Shown here in pieces: positions 1 to 6,112 of a stretch of 6,112 bases of DNA; position 1 is the stretch's first letter, and every line of letters starts with the position of its first letter. This DNA is from Planctomycetaceae bacterium (lineage in GTDB: Bacteria; Planctomycetota; Phycisphaerae; Phycisphaerales; SM1A02). Location: contig CANJIC010000123.1 in the NCBI GenBank assembly GCA_947474205.1, positions 1-6,112 on the forward strand, read 5' to 3'. The notes beneath the pieces are model-generated. The model was not told the DNA's origin, searched no databases, and was given only the letters and a program-made list of their open reading frames with translations. The translations under genes were made by a program, and so were the position numbers.

Positions 1-3000
1 CAATCGAAATGGTGCGGACCCAATCAATATCTCATGCTATCGGAGCGTGATGGCGTCACCAATCTCTATCGCCGCAATCTCAACGACGCGCCGAATGTGG
101 CTGGCGAAAAGTTGACCAACTTGCCGGACGATATCGCATCCTTTGATGTTGCGGCCGATGGAAAGACCGCGGTCATCGCGTCATGGAACAAGTTGTACCG
201 CCTTGATATTGCCACACCGCATGCGCTTCCACAGGTAATGGAACTATCCGCCGCGGCGGAAACGGCAAGCCCTGTTGAAATGCGTAAGGTTGGAAAAGAT
301 ATTTCGGAAGCCGCGTTAAGTCCTGATGGAAAAACCATGGCCTTCGTGGCGTATGGCGATGTTTTTGTTCGAAGCATGGATGAGAAGTCTCCAGTGGCGC
401 GCGTCACTTCGCCGCCATCGCGTGAGCGCGATATCGCTTGGAGCGCTGACGGAAGCCGCTTGTATTTTGTGAGCGACATTGATGGCGAAGAAAATATTGA
501 TGAAGCCATTGTGTCGCGCACGCGCGCCGAGGTGCGCAAAGAGGCCAAAGCTGCGACCGCGTTGCCTGCCAAGGAAAGCGAAGTCACGGCCAAAGCCGCG
601 CAAGCAACAACCGCGACGCCAAACGACAGCGAAACCAAGCCGGTGACTTCCTCCACGGTTCAAGCAGATGCGCCAACCAACGAAACGAATGAAGCGGAGC
701 TAAAGAAAAGCGCTGAAACGAGTGGTGAGCTTGTGGCCGAGAAAAATATCGCCGAGATGAAATCGCCCGCGGATCATCGACTTGATCCAGATCGATGGAC
801 CGAGGCTGTGGCGTTTGAAATTCGTCCCGTGGTGCATTCCCAATTGCCGGATCGAGAGCCAACTCCAAGTCCGGATGGAAAATTACTGGCGTATAGACAA
901 GGCAATGACTTGATGATTTTCAATTTAGCGACCAATGAAAGTGTGACTTTGCGAGAAGGCTGGGATATGGAACTTGAATTTCAATGGAGTCCGGATTCAA
1001 AGTGGATGGCCTTTGCGCAGGATGACCGTGATTTCAATCGCGACATTTGGCTTGTGCCCGTTGATGGTTCCAAAGCGCCGGTGAATATCACGCGCCATCC
1101 CGACAATGATCGTGCGCCACGCTTCAGCGCGGACGGAAAGTTGCTGGCCTTCCTTTCGGACCGCGTGAACAATGAGGGGGATGTGTTCGTGGTGGCCTTG
1201 GATAAATCTGTCGACGGATTTTCCGCCGCGGAGCAAGAGGCGTATTTCAAGGACGCGGGCGAAGCGGCGAAGAAACGCAAGCCCCCCGCTGCGCCTGGCG
1301 CCAAGAAAAAAACTAAGAAGGGCGCGGACGCAAAAGAAAATTCATCCGCGGATGACGCATCCAAAGATGGCGATGCGAAAGCCGCCGATGACAAAAATGG
1401 CGACGAGAAAAAAAATACAGAGAAGCCAGTCGTCGCATCCAATGACACAAACGCGCAAGCGACTCCAAAGGCAAAAGACAAGGAAAATGCCGACGAAACC
1501 AAGGAAACCTACGCGTACGATTTGGACGACGCCTATTTGCGCGTTCGCAGATTGACGCGCATTGCCGGCGAAGAATCGGGCTTGATCATCACTCCCAGCG
1601 GCGAACGCGTTCTGTTTGCTGGCAATGACGGTGGTCCTGGCGTGTTCAGCGTGAAGTGGGATGGAAGCGATCAGAAAAAATTGGCGCCTGCTGGCAAAGT
1701 CATCCACATTAATTTAGTGGGCGACAAAATTGTGTTGATGAACGCTGGAAAAATTAGCACCACGGGCGTGGGTGGTGGCGAAAGCAAGCCCGTTGACTTT
1801 GAAGCCGACACCTTGCTAGATCCACGCGCGTGGAATGATCACCGCTATAAAGAGGCCACGCGAATTGTTGGCGAAATTTTTTACGACCCATCCATGAAAG
1901 GTTTGGACTGGGACGCATTGACCGCGCGCTATGAAAGCCTGGCGCATGCGGCGCGCACCGACAGTGAGTTTGAATGGGTCATGGCGCGATTGCTTGGCGA
2001 ACTCAACGCCAGTCATCTTGGTGTTTCGCTGGCGTCGGAAAGCACAAACACAAGTCGCCAACCCATTGGTCGATTGGGAATTCGCACGCGCATTGTCGCT
2101 GACGGATTTGAAGTCACGGAGGTGTTCACTAAAAGTCCAGCCATGCTCAGTCAAACTCCACTTGTTGTTGGCGATGTCATTGTGGCAATTGGTGGCGAGC
2201 CGCTCACGGTCAACCAAGTCCTTGAGCAACGATTGCGCGGCAAGGTGGGTCTTGAAACATTGGTGTCCGTGCGCCGTAACAAGTCGGACGGCGCAACTGT
2301 GAATGTGGATTGCTTAATCACGCCTTGCACCAGCGCGCAAGAATCGGATTTGGCCTATCAAAATGAGGTGCTTACAAACGCGGCGCTTGTGCAGAATTGG
2401 AGCAATGGCCGCATTGGTTACTTGCATATTCAAAGCATGAGTCAAGCCAGTCTGGATGAATTTGAACGCGACCTGTGCGCCGCGGCGCAAGGCAAAGATG
2501 GCCTGCTTGTTGATGTTCGCAACAACGGCGGCGGCAGCACCGCGGACCGCGTGTTGGCAAGTTTGATGTCGCCGGTGCATGCGTACACCGTTCCGCGCGG
2601 CGCCGATCGTTCATATACAAATGGATATCCGCAAGATCGATTGTTCATTCAGCGTTGGACTTTGCCCGCCAATATGTTGTGCAACGAAAAAAGTTTTTCC
2701 AACGCGGAAATTGTCAGCCATGCGTTTAAAAATCTCAAGCGTGGATCGCTTGTAGGCGAGCAAACTTACGGCGGCGTGATTTCCACCGGCAGCACATCGC
2801 TTACGGATGGAACAACCATTCGCACGCCGTTTCGTGGCTGGTACACGCTGGATGGTGCGGACATGGAAAACAACGGGGCCATGCCCACGGTTCGAATTCC
2901 CGCCAATCCCATTGATGAATCAAATCATTTTGACGCGCAATTACGCGCGGCCGTGGATGACTTACTGAAACGCCTTCCGCCTCAACCATCCGTGAACGAG

Positions 3001-3027
3001 GCGCGCGCGGATGTGAAACCATCCTAA
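1..3027 (+). CDS. Tricorn-like S41 serine peptidase with beta-propeller and PDZ domains (5' end missing)
   Basis: This is a large peptidase of the tricorn type, which in known members trims peptides into short products. The frame is already open at base 1 and begins inside a propeller blade (LMLSERDGVTNLYR), so the ATG at 34 is probably internal and the true start is left of the window. PD40-like blades are visible around 319-375, 436-500, 868-930, 985-1065, 1120-1200 and 1575-1660 (SPDGK, SADGS, SPDSK, SADGK types). Two Lys/Ala/Glu/Thr-rich linkers interrupt them (about 505-768 and 1261-1506). A C1-like domain follows (about 1810-2030) and ends in ELNASHLGV, with the Ser-His pair at 2011-2016. 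A PDZ domain covers about 2068-2320 and the S41 core about 2395-2970. The core has VRNNGGGST (2515-2541), the likely nucleophile Ser at 2698-2700 in SFSNAE, and a Glu at 2866-2868 in MENNGAMP. The tetrad expected from tricorn (Ser, His, Ser, Glu) is therefore intact. Asn follows the nucleophile and MPT stands where many relatives have PD. Stop is TAA at 3025-3027. Cellular location cannot be judged without the N-terminus. The family call is firm; the substrate is unknown. Confidence 0.9.
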   Translation, partial: QSKWCGPNQYLMLSERDGVTNLYRRNLNDAPNVAGEKLTNLPDDIASFDVAADGKTAVIASWNKLYRLDIATPHALPQVMELSAAAETASPVEMRKVGKDISEAALSPDGKTMAFVAYGDVFVRSMDEKSPVARVTSPPSRERDIAWSADGSRLYFVSDIDGEENIDEAIVSRTRAEVRKEAKAATALPAKESEVTAKAAQATTATPNDSETKPVTSSTVQADAPTNETNEAELKKSAETSGELVAEKNIAEMKSPADHRLDPDRWTEAVAFEIRPVVHSQLPDREPTPSPDGKLLAYRQGNDLMIFNLATNESVTLREGWDMELEFQWSPDSKWMAFAQDDRDFNRDIWLVPVDGSKAPVNITRHPDNDRAPRFSADGKLLAFLSDRVNNEGDVFVVALDKSVDGFSAAEQEAYFKDAGEAAKKRKPPAAPGAKKKTKKGADAKENSSADDASKDGDAKAADDKNGDEKKNTEKPVVASNDTNAQATPKAKDKENADETKETYAYDLDDAYLRVRRLTRIAGEESGLIITPSGERVLFAGNDGGPGVFSVKWDGSDQKKLAPAGKVIHINLVGDKIVLMNAGKISTTGVGGGESKPVDFEADTLLDPRAWNDHRYKEATRIVGEIFYDPSMKGLDWDALTARYESLAHAARTDSEFEWVMARLLGELNASHLGVSLASESTNTSRQPIGRLGIRTRIVADGFEVTEVFTKSPAMLSQTPLVVGDVIVAIGGEPLTVNQVLEQRLRGKVGLETLVSVRRNKSDGATVNVDCLITPCTSAQESDLAYQNEVLTNAALVQNWSNGRIGYLHIQSMSQASLDEFERDLCAAAQGKDGLLVDVRNNGGGSTADRVLASLMSPVHAYTVPRGADRSYTNGYPQDRLFIQRWTLPANMLCNEKSFSNAEIVSHAFKNLKRGSLVGEQTYGGVISTGSTSLTDGTTIRTPFRGWYTLDGADMENNGAMPTVRIPANPIDESNHFDAQLRAAVDDLLKRLPPQPSVNEARADVKPS

Positions 3028-3053
3028 GAAAAAGGGCGCAACGCAAAACCGCG

Positions 3054-3071
3054 GCGCGTGCAGGCGCGCGC
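3054..3071 (-). terminator. GC-rich hairpin between convergent genes, possible weak terminator of the ppa operon
   Basis: Bases 3054-3060 can pair with 3065-3071 to form a 7-bp stem with one G-T wobble and a 4-base loop (CAGG). On the minus strand it begins immediately after the ppa stop codon. It is followed, after five bases, by TTTT (3048-3045) and later TTTTT (3033-3029). The T-run does not directly abut the stem, so this is at best an imperfect intrinsic terminator. On the plus strand no T-run follows, so it is unlikely to end the peptidase transcript by the classic mechanism. The local GC-rich alternating sequence makes a chance hairpin plausible. Confidence 0.3.
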
Positions 3072-3677
3072 TTAGGCGGGAAACGCTTCGCGGTAATCAG
3101 CCATGGACGCTTCCACAACGGTGCGCGCCCGCTCCACGCCATAAATTATTTTTACTTGCACAGTGGACTGTTCGCCTGGACGCATTTTGTAAGTCAGAAA
3201 ATAATGCTGCATGCGCTCCACAAGTCGCGGCGGCAAATCGCTAATGTCGCGCGCCTCGGACCAAATGGCGTCGTCCTTCAGCACGGCCACAATCTTGTCA
3301 TCGGCTTGGCCGTTGTCCTCCATTAAAAGCCCGCCAAGAACGCGCGTTTCAAGAATCACCTCCACGCGATCAATTGGCCGCTCGGACAACACGCAAATAT
3401 CCAGCGGATCATTGTCGCCACTTTGAATGCCACCAACTTTGGCGACACGCGGACCGCAAAGCGTTTTTGGAATAAATCCATACAGCGTGGGCGGCGTGCT
3501 GCTTGTGCGCTGCGGACGATCCACACGCAAGAAACCGCTGCGTTTGTCCACTTCGTATTTCACCAAGTCAAACGGCGTGATCTCTATATACGCATTCATT
3601 AAATCTGGCGGCGACGTGCCCGCGTCTAGTCCATGCCAAGGATGCGGTCGATAGTGGTAATACGGCGGCTGAATCAT
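3072..3677 (-). CDS. ppa: Family I inorganic pyrophosphatase, chlamydial-like type
   Basis: This cytoplasmic Mg2+-dependent enzyme hydrolyses pyrophosphate to two phosphates and so pulls DNA, RNA and aminoacyl-tRNA synthesis forward. The 201-residue protein carries the family signature DNDPLDI (residues 88-94). By alignment from memory to the E. coli enzyme, nearly all active-site residues are present: Glu32, Lys40, Glu42, Arg54, Tyr66, Asp88, Asp90, Asp93, Asp121, Asp126, Lys128, Tyr163 and Lys164. The position of E. coli Tyr51 appears to be Pro. A longer loop ([18 protein letters not shown]) precedes the metal-binding aspartates, as in chlamydial-type enzymes. The ATG at 3677 is chosen because it overlaps the upstream stop as ATGA and has a GAAGG six bases upstream. 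The first ten residues (Tyr- and Pro-rich) lie before the conserved HPWHG, so a slightly later start cannot be wholly excluded, although no other ATG lies before that block. It is the last gene of the operon and ends in TAA at 3072-3074. Confidence 0.95.
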   Translation of the reverse strand: MIQPPYYHYRPHPWHGLDAGTSPPDLMNAYIEITPFDLVKYEVDKRSGFLRVDRPQRTSSTPPTLYGFIPKTLCGPRVAKVGGIQSGDNDPLDICVLSERPIDRVEVILETRVLGGLLMEDNGQADDKIVAVLKDDAIWSEARDISDLPPRLVERMQHYFLTYKMRPGEQSTVQVKIIYGVERARTVVEASMADYREAFPA

Positions 3678-4567
3678 GGCGCGCCTTCGTCAATGCGTTG
3701 GCGCAATTCAATCACTTTGGCGCGCAGACTGTCCTGCACGCTGGCCAGCAAACCAACCAGTGGAAATTTTCCGCCAAGCGGACTTGCGCCAAGACGCCGA
3801 AGCACCGCGTGCGGAATATGTTCTTGCGCGGGCAGCGCTTGGAAATCACTTAACTTGCGTCCTGGCCGCCAAAATTCATTCAAGCAATTTTCCAGTGGCG
3901 GCAACTTTGCTTTTTGCGATGGCAGTTGCACGCTCTGATGACTTTGGCTCACTCCAGCGGAGTGAACATTGCGCGCCTCTTGCAAGCGCTCAAGCAACTG
4001 TGTTCCAAGCAAACCACGCAATGCAAAAATGACAAGCGGATCTACTTCAATCCGCTCGGCCAACAAATAGTTCACGGCCACAATATGCTTGCAGGGAATT
4101 TTTTCGCCGCAGTCACATGCCACAGCCACATCTTTCCAAGTGTGCGGCAGCAATTGAACGCCACACTCCTGAAAAACTTCTTCAATGTCGACGGGCATTT
4201 CACCCACAAGCAGTTTGGCGGTGAACATGGCTTCTTTAGCCATAAGTTGAACCACTTCGGACCACTTTTCAGGCGTCAGATGTTGCAATGAAATGCTGAC
4301 GCTGTAAGGTTTGAAGGCGCGCCCTTGTACTTGCGCCTCCACCAACCCCGCGTCCACGGAAAAACTGGCCACTTGGCCGCTGAGCGCGTACTCCATGCCC
4401 AACACTTGCGCGCCCAAGGACGCCTTCTCGTGGATGGTTTGCACAAATGCCTGCGCCGTCCACGGCAATTCTTCCAAACCGTTTTTGCGGCGGAACTTAA
4501 TTCCATGTCGAACACGCCGCGGCGCGTCCGGTTTTTTAGGTTGACCCGCTGGAGTGTTGAAACTCAT
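3674..4567 (-). CDS. SWIM zinc-finger protein (COG4279-like), partner of the adjacent SNF2 ATPase
   Basis: This 297-residue protein has a SWIM zinc-binding motif, Cys151-x-Cys153-x5-Cys159-x-His161, followed by [24 protein letters not shown], which closely resembles bacterial SWIM proteins of the COG4279 type. Also typical are [13 protein letters not shown] (residues 78-90), [18 protein letters not shown] (119-136) and a C-terminal region with NEFWRPG and [18 protein letters not shown]. The N-terminal 30 residues are basic and Pro/Lys/Arg-rich, which would suit contact with nucleic acid. SWIM domains are known as DNA- or protein-binding zinc modules, and in bacteria they are often encoded next to SNF2 ATPases, as here; the precise activity is not known. 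The ATG at 4567 overlaps the SNF2 stop as ATGA and has a strong GGAGGA just upstream. The gene ends with TGA at 3674-3676, which overlaps the ppa start. The family call is confident; the function is inference from its neighbour. Confidence 0.9.
   Translation of the reverse strand: MSFNTPAGQPKKPDAPRRVRHGIKFRRKNGLEELPWTAQAFVQTIHEKASLGAQVLGMEYALSGQVASFSVDAGLVEAQVQGRAFKPYSVSISLQHLTPEKWSEVVQLMAKEAMFTAKLLVGEMPVDIEEVFQECGVQLLPHTWKDVAVACDCGEKIPCKHIVAVNYLLAERIEVDPLVIFALRGLLGTQLLERLQEARNVHSAGVSQSHQSVQLPSQKAKLPPLENCLNEFWRPGRKLSDFQALPAQEHIPHAVLRRLGASPLGGKFPLVGLLASVQDSLRAKVIELRQRIDEGAP
3684..3688 (-). promoter_or_regulatory. Ribosome binding site of ppa, inside the SWIM gene
   Basis: GAAGG on the minus strand lies six bases before the ppa ATG, within the last codons of the SWIM gene. 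Together with the ATGA overlap it supports the start at 3677 and suggests translational coupling. It is only a partial match to the AGGAGG consensus. Confidence 0.55.
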
Positions 4568-6112
4568 ACATCCTCCAACGCAGTGGTGCGTAAAGAAAGA
4601 ATCTCGCGCAATTGTCCGGTGCTGAGTTCAGTGAGCCACGCTTCGCCACTGGAAATAATTTGCGTGGCCAACTCCATCTTTTGCTGAATCATTTGATCAA
4701 TGCGCTCTTCAAGCGTTCCATCGGAGATCATTTTGTGCACATTCACCGTGCGCAGTTGACCAATGCGGAAAGCGCGATCCGTGGCCTGATTTTCTACCGC
4801 GGGATTCCACCAACGGTCGTAATGAAAAACATGATTGGCGGCCGTCAAATTCAAACCAACTCCACCGGCCTTCAAACTTAGAACAAAAATCGGCGCTGTT
4901 CCTTGCGGATCTTGGAAGCGATCCACAAATTGATCGCGCTTGGCTTGCGGCGTTCCACCGTGCAGGAAAAGTGATTCAGTGTCCAATTCGCGGCGAATCA
5001 TGGTCACAAGCAAATGTCCCATCTGTCGATACTGCGTGAAGATGAGCGCGCGATCACCCGCCGCCACAACCTCCTCCAACATTTCAATAAGACGCGTGCT
5101 CTTGCCGCTTCGACTTGAAAGCGCCCGGTCGCCGCGGCTTTCTGGAATGACAAGCGCGGTGTCTGTTGAGTCGTCGGACTCGCCAATGTTCTTCAGCGCG
5201 TCCTCGGTGGCAATGTCCGGCAATTGCGTCTGGCGCAAGAAATGCAGCGGATGATTGCAAATTTGTTTCAACTTCACCAACGCGCTCAACACCAATCCGC
5301 GGCGGCGCAAACCTTCGGCGCGATCAACCTTGGCAAGCATCTCCTCCACCACTTGGTCGTACAAGGTGATTTGCTCGTTGGTCAACGGAACATGTTGGCG
5401 CGACTCAATGAGCGGCGGCAAATCACTAATGACATTCAAGTCCGTCTTCAGGCGGCGCAACACAAATGGCCGCACCAAATTGCGCAACTTCTCCGCGCGA
5501 TTGCGATCGCGATGACGCTCGATTGGAACGGCGAAGCGGCGCTTGAAATCCGCAAGCGTTCCAAGGTAGCCAGGCGTGCAGAATTCCATGATCGACCACA
5601 ACTCGGTCAAACGATTTTCAACCGGCGTACCCGTCAACGCAATGCGATGGTCCGATTGGATGGCGCGAATGGCCGCAGTTTGCTTGGTGGGAGGATTCTT
5701 AATGTGTTGCGCTTCGTCAAGAGCAACGCGGCGCCAAGAGATCTTCTCCAAGTCTTCTTGATCACGGGCAACCAAGGCGTACGTGGTAATGACCACATCG
5801 GATTTCTCCGCCACTTCCTTCAGCTTTTCGCCTTGTGGACGATCAAGTCCGTGATGAATATGAACGGTTAATTCTGGCGCGAAACGAGTGAGTTCGCGGT
5901 TCCAATTTCCAAGCACGCTCATTGGCGCCACCAACAATGTTGGACCAACGCGCTCGCCTTCGGGACAGTCTTGTCGCTCAATCTGAAGCAGCGCGATCAA
6001 CTGAATTGTTTTTCCAAGACCCATGTCATCCGCAAGACACGCGCCAAGACCGTAACGACCCAGGAACGCAAGCCATCGAAGACCCGACAATTGATACGGC
6101 CGCAGCGAACCA
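4564..6112 (-). CDS. SNF2-family DEAD/DEAH-box ATPase (5' end missing)
   Basis: This is an ATP-driven double-stranded DNA translocase or remodeller of the bacterial SNF2/HepA-like type. The reading frame is open to the right window edge and reads GSLRPYQLSGLRWL there. This is the usual Q-motif-like lead-in to the ATPase core, so the TTG at 6090 is not a credible start and an N-terminal region lies outside. Counting that TTG codon as residue 1, the motifs are: I, DDMGLGKT (21-28); Ia, LLVAPMSVLGNWNREL (52-67); II, DEAQHIKN (125-132); III, ALTGTPVENRL (151-161); IV, ALIFTQYRQM (348-357); V and VI, SLKAGGVGLNLTAANHV (405-421) and QATDRAFRIGQ (435-445, arginines 439 and 442). Both RecA-like lobes are complete and look catalytically competent. 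About 40 acidic and Ser/Thr-rich residues (roughly 289-329) separate CNHP from the SGK block, which seems longer than in many relatives. The gene ends in TGA at 4564-4566, overlapping the SWIM gene. The missing N-terminus may carry an SNF2-associated domain, but that cannot be seen here. Confidence 0.95.
   Translation of the reverse strand, partial: GSLRPYQLSGLRWLAFLGRYGLGACLADDMGLGKTIQLIALLQIERQDCPEGERVGPTLLVAPMSVLGNWNRELTRFAPELTVHIHHGLDRPQGEKLKEVAEKSDVVITTYALVARDQEDLEKISWRRVALDEAQHIKNPPTKQTAAIRAIQSDHRIALTGTPVENRLTELWSIMEFCTPGYLGTLADFKRRFAVPIERHRDRNRAEKLRNLVRPFVLRRLKTDLNVISDLPPLIESRQHVPLTNEQITLYDQVVEEMLAKVDRAEGLRRRGLVLSALVKLKQICNHPLHFLRQTQLPDIATEDALKNIGESDDSTDTALVIPESRGDRALSSRSGKSTRLIEMLEEVVAAGDRALIFTQYRQMGHLLVTMIRRELDTESLFLHGGTPQAKRDQFVDRFQDPQGTAPIFVLSLKAGGVGLNLTAANHVFHYDRWWNPAVENQATDRAFRIGQLRTVNVHKMISDGTLEERIDQMIQQKMELATQIISSGEAWLTELSTGQLREILSLRTTALEDV
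4571..4576 (-). promoter_or_regulatory. Ribosome binding site of the SWIM gene, inside the SNF2 gene
   Basis: GGAGGA on the minus strand lies three bases before the ATG at 4567, inside the last SNF2 codons (Leu-Glu-Asp-Val-stop). It is a strong Shine-Dalgarno match at slightly short spacing. It fixes the SWIM start and suggests that SWIM is made by ribosomes finishing SNF2. Confidence 0.7.

Noticed and set aside
34..36. ATG at 34 as the start of the peptidase gene
   Set aside because: The frame is open back to base 1, coding for a continuous propeller strand across the ATG, and there is no signal peptide or full first blade after it. The gene is cut by the window edge.
66..656. Long minus-strand open frame (196 codons) opposite the peptidase propeller
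   Set aside because: It is antisense to a clear PD40 propeller and linker frame, its translation is Ser/Ala-rich with no recognisable domain, and such shadows are expected with this codon use.
1261..1330. Basic KKRKPP and KKKTKK clusters that look like nuclear localisation signals
   Set aside because: The gene architecture is bacterial and the clusters belong to a low-complexity linker; composition alone explains them.
981..1502. Minus-strand 173-codon frame rich in Phe, Ser and Ala, resembling hydrophobic segments
   Set aside because: It is the reverse complement of the Lys/Glu/Asp-rich linker and nearby blades; antisense of Lys and Glu codons gives Phe and Ser, so the membrane-like look is an artefact.
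5224..5871. Plus-strand open frame of 215 codons opposite the SNF2 gene
   Set aside because: The minus strand there encodes unmistakable SNF2 motifs. The plus-strand translation shows no family features.
3674..6112. SNF2 plus SWIM as a known anti-phage defence operon
   Set aside because: Some defence systems contain SNF2-like helicases, but none of their usual partners (methyltransferase, phospholipase D-like nuclease, restriction enzyme) is visible here, and the downstream neighbour is a housekeeping pyrophosphatase. There is no support for defence in this window.

Overview
The window holds four protein-coding genes and almost no non-coding DNA. Two genes run off its ends. The sequence is moderately GC-rich (my estimate by eye). 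No rRNA, tRNA, CRISPR array, insertion sequence or phage gene was seen. The best guess for the source is a bacterium of the PVC group (Planctomycetota, Verrucomicrobiota, Chlamydiota). The reasons are that the pyrophosphatase resembles the chlamydial-type family I enzyme as I remember it (HPWHG, YIEITP, VDRPQ, PKTxCG and QHYFLTYK blocks), and that large tricorn-like S41 proteases are common in Planctomycetota. This placement is inference, not proof.

Left half, plus strand (1-3027): the C-terminal 1008 residues of a tricorn-like serine peptidase. It has PD40/WD40-like beta-propeller blades interrupted by two long hydrophilic low-complexity segments, then a tricorn C1-like domain, a PDZ domain and an S41 catalytic core. 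Its start lies left of the window.

Right half, minus strand (6112 down to 3072): a tightly packed operon read from right to left. First comes the C-terminal part of a bacterial SNF2-family ATPase carrying both helicase lobes. Next is a SWIM zinc-finger protein of the kind often encoded beside such ATPases, and last a family I inorganic pyrophosphatase (ppa). Both junctions are 4-base ATGA overlaps, each with a Shine-Dalgarno-like sequence inside the end of the upstream gene, so translation is probably coupled. The operon promoter must lie right of the window.

The two transcription units converge on a 44-base gap (3028-3071) that contains a GC-rich hairpin. SNF2 and SWIM plausibly act together on DNA or nucleoprotein. 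The coupled pyrophosphatase may be only a housekeeping passenger, or it may reflect a link to nucleotide-polymerising reactions that release pyrophosphate. Nothing here proves a new system. The SNF2-SWIM-ppa linkage is the observation most worth testing by comparing genomes.
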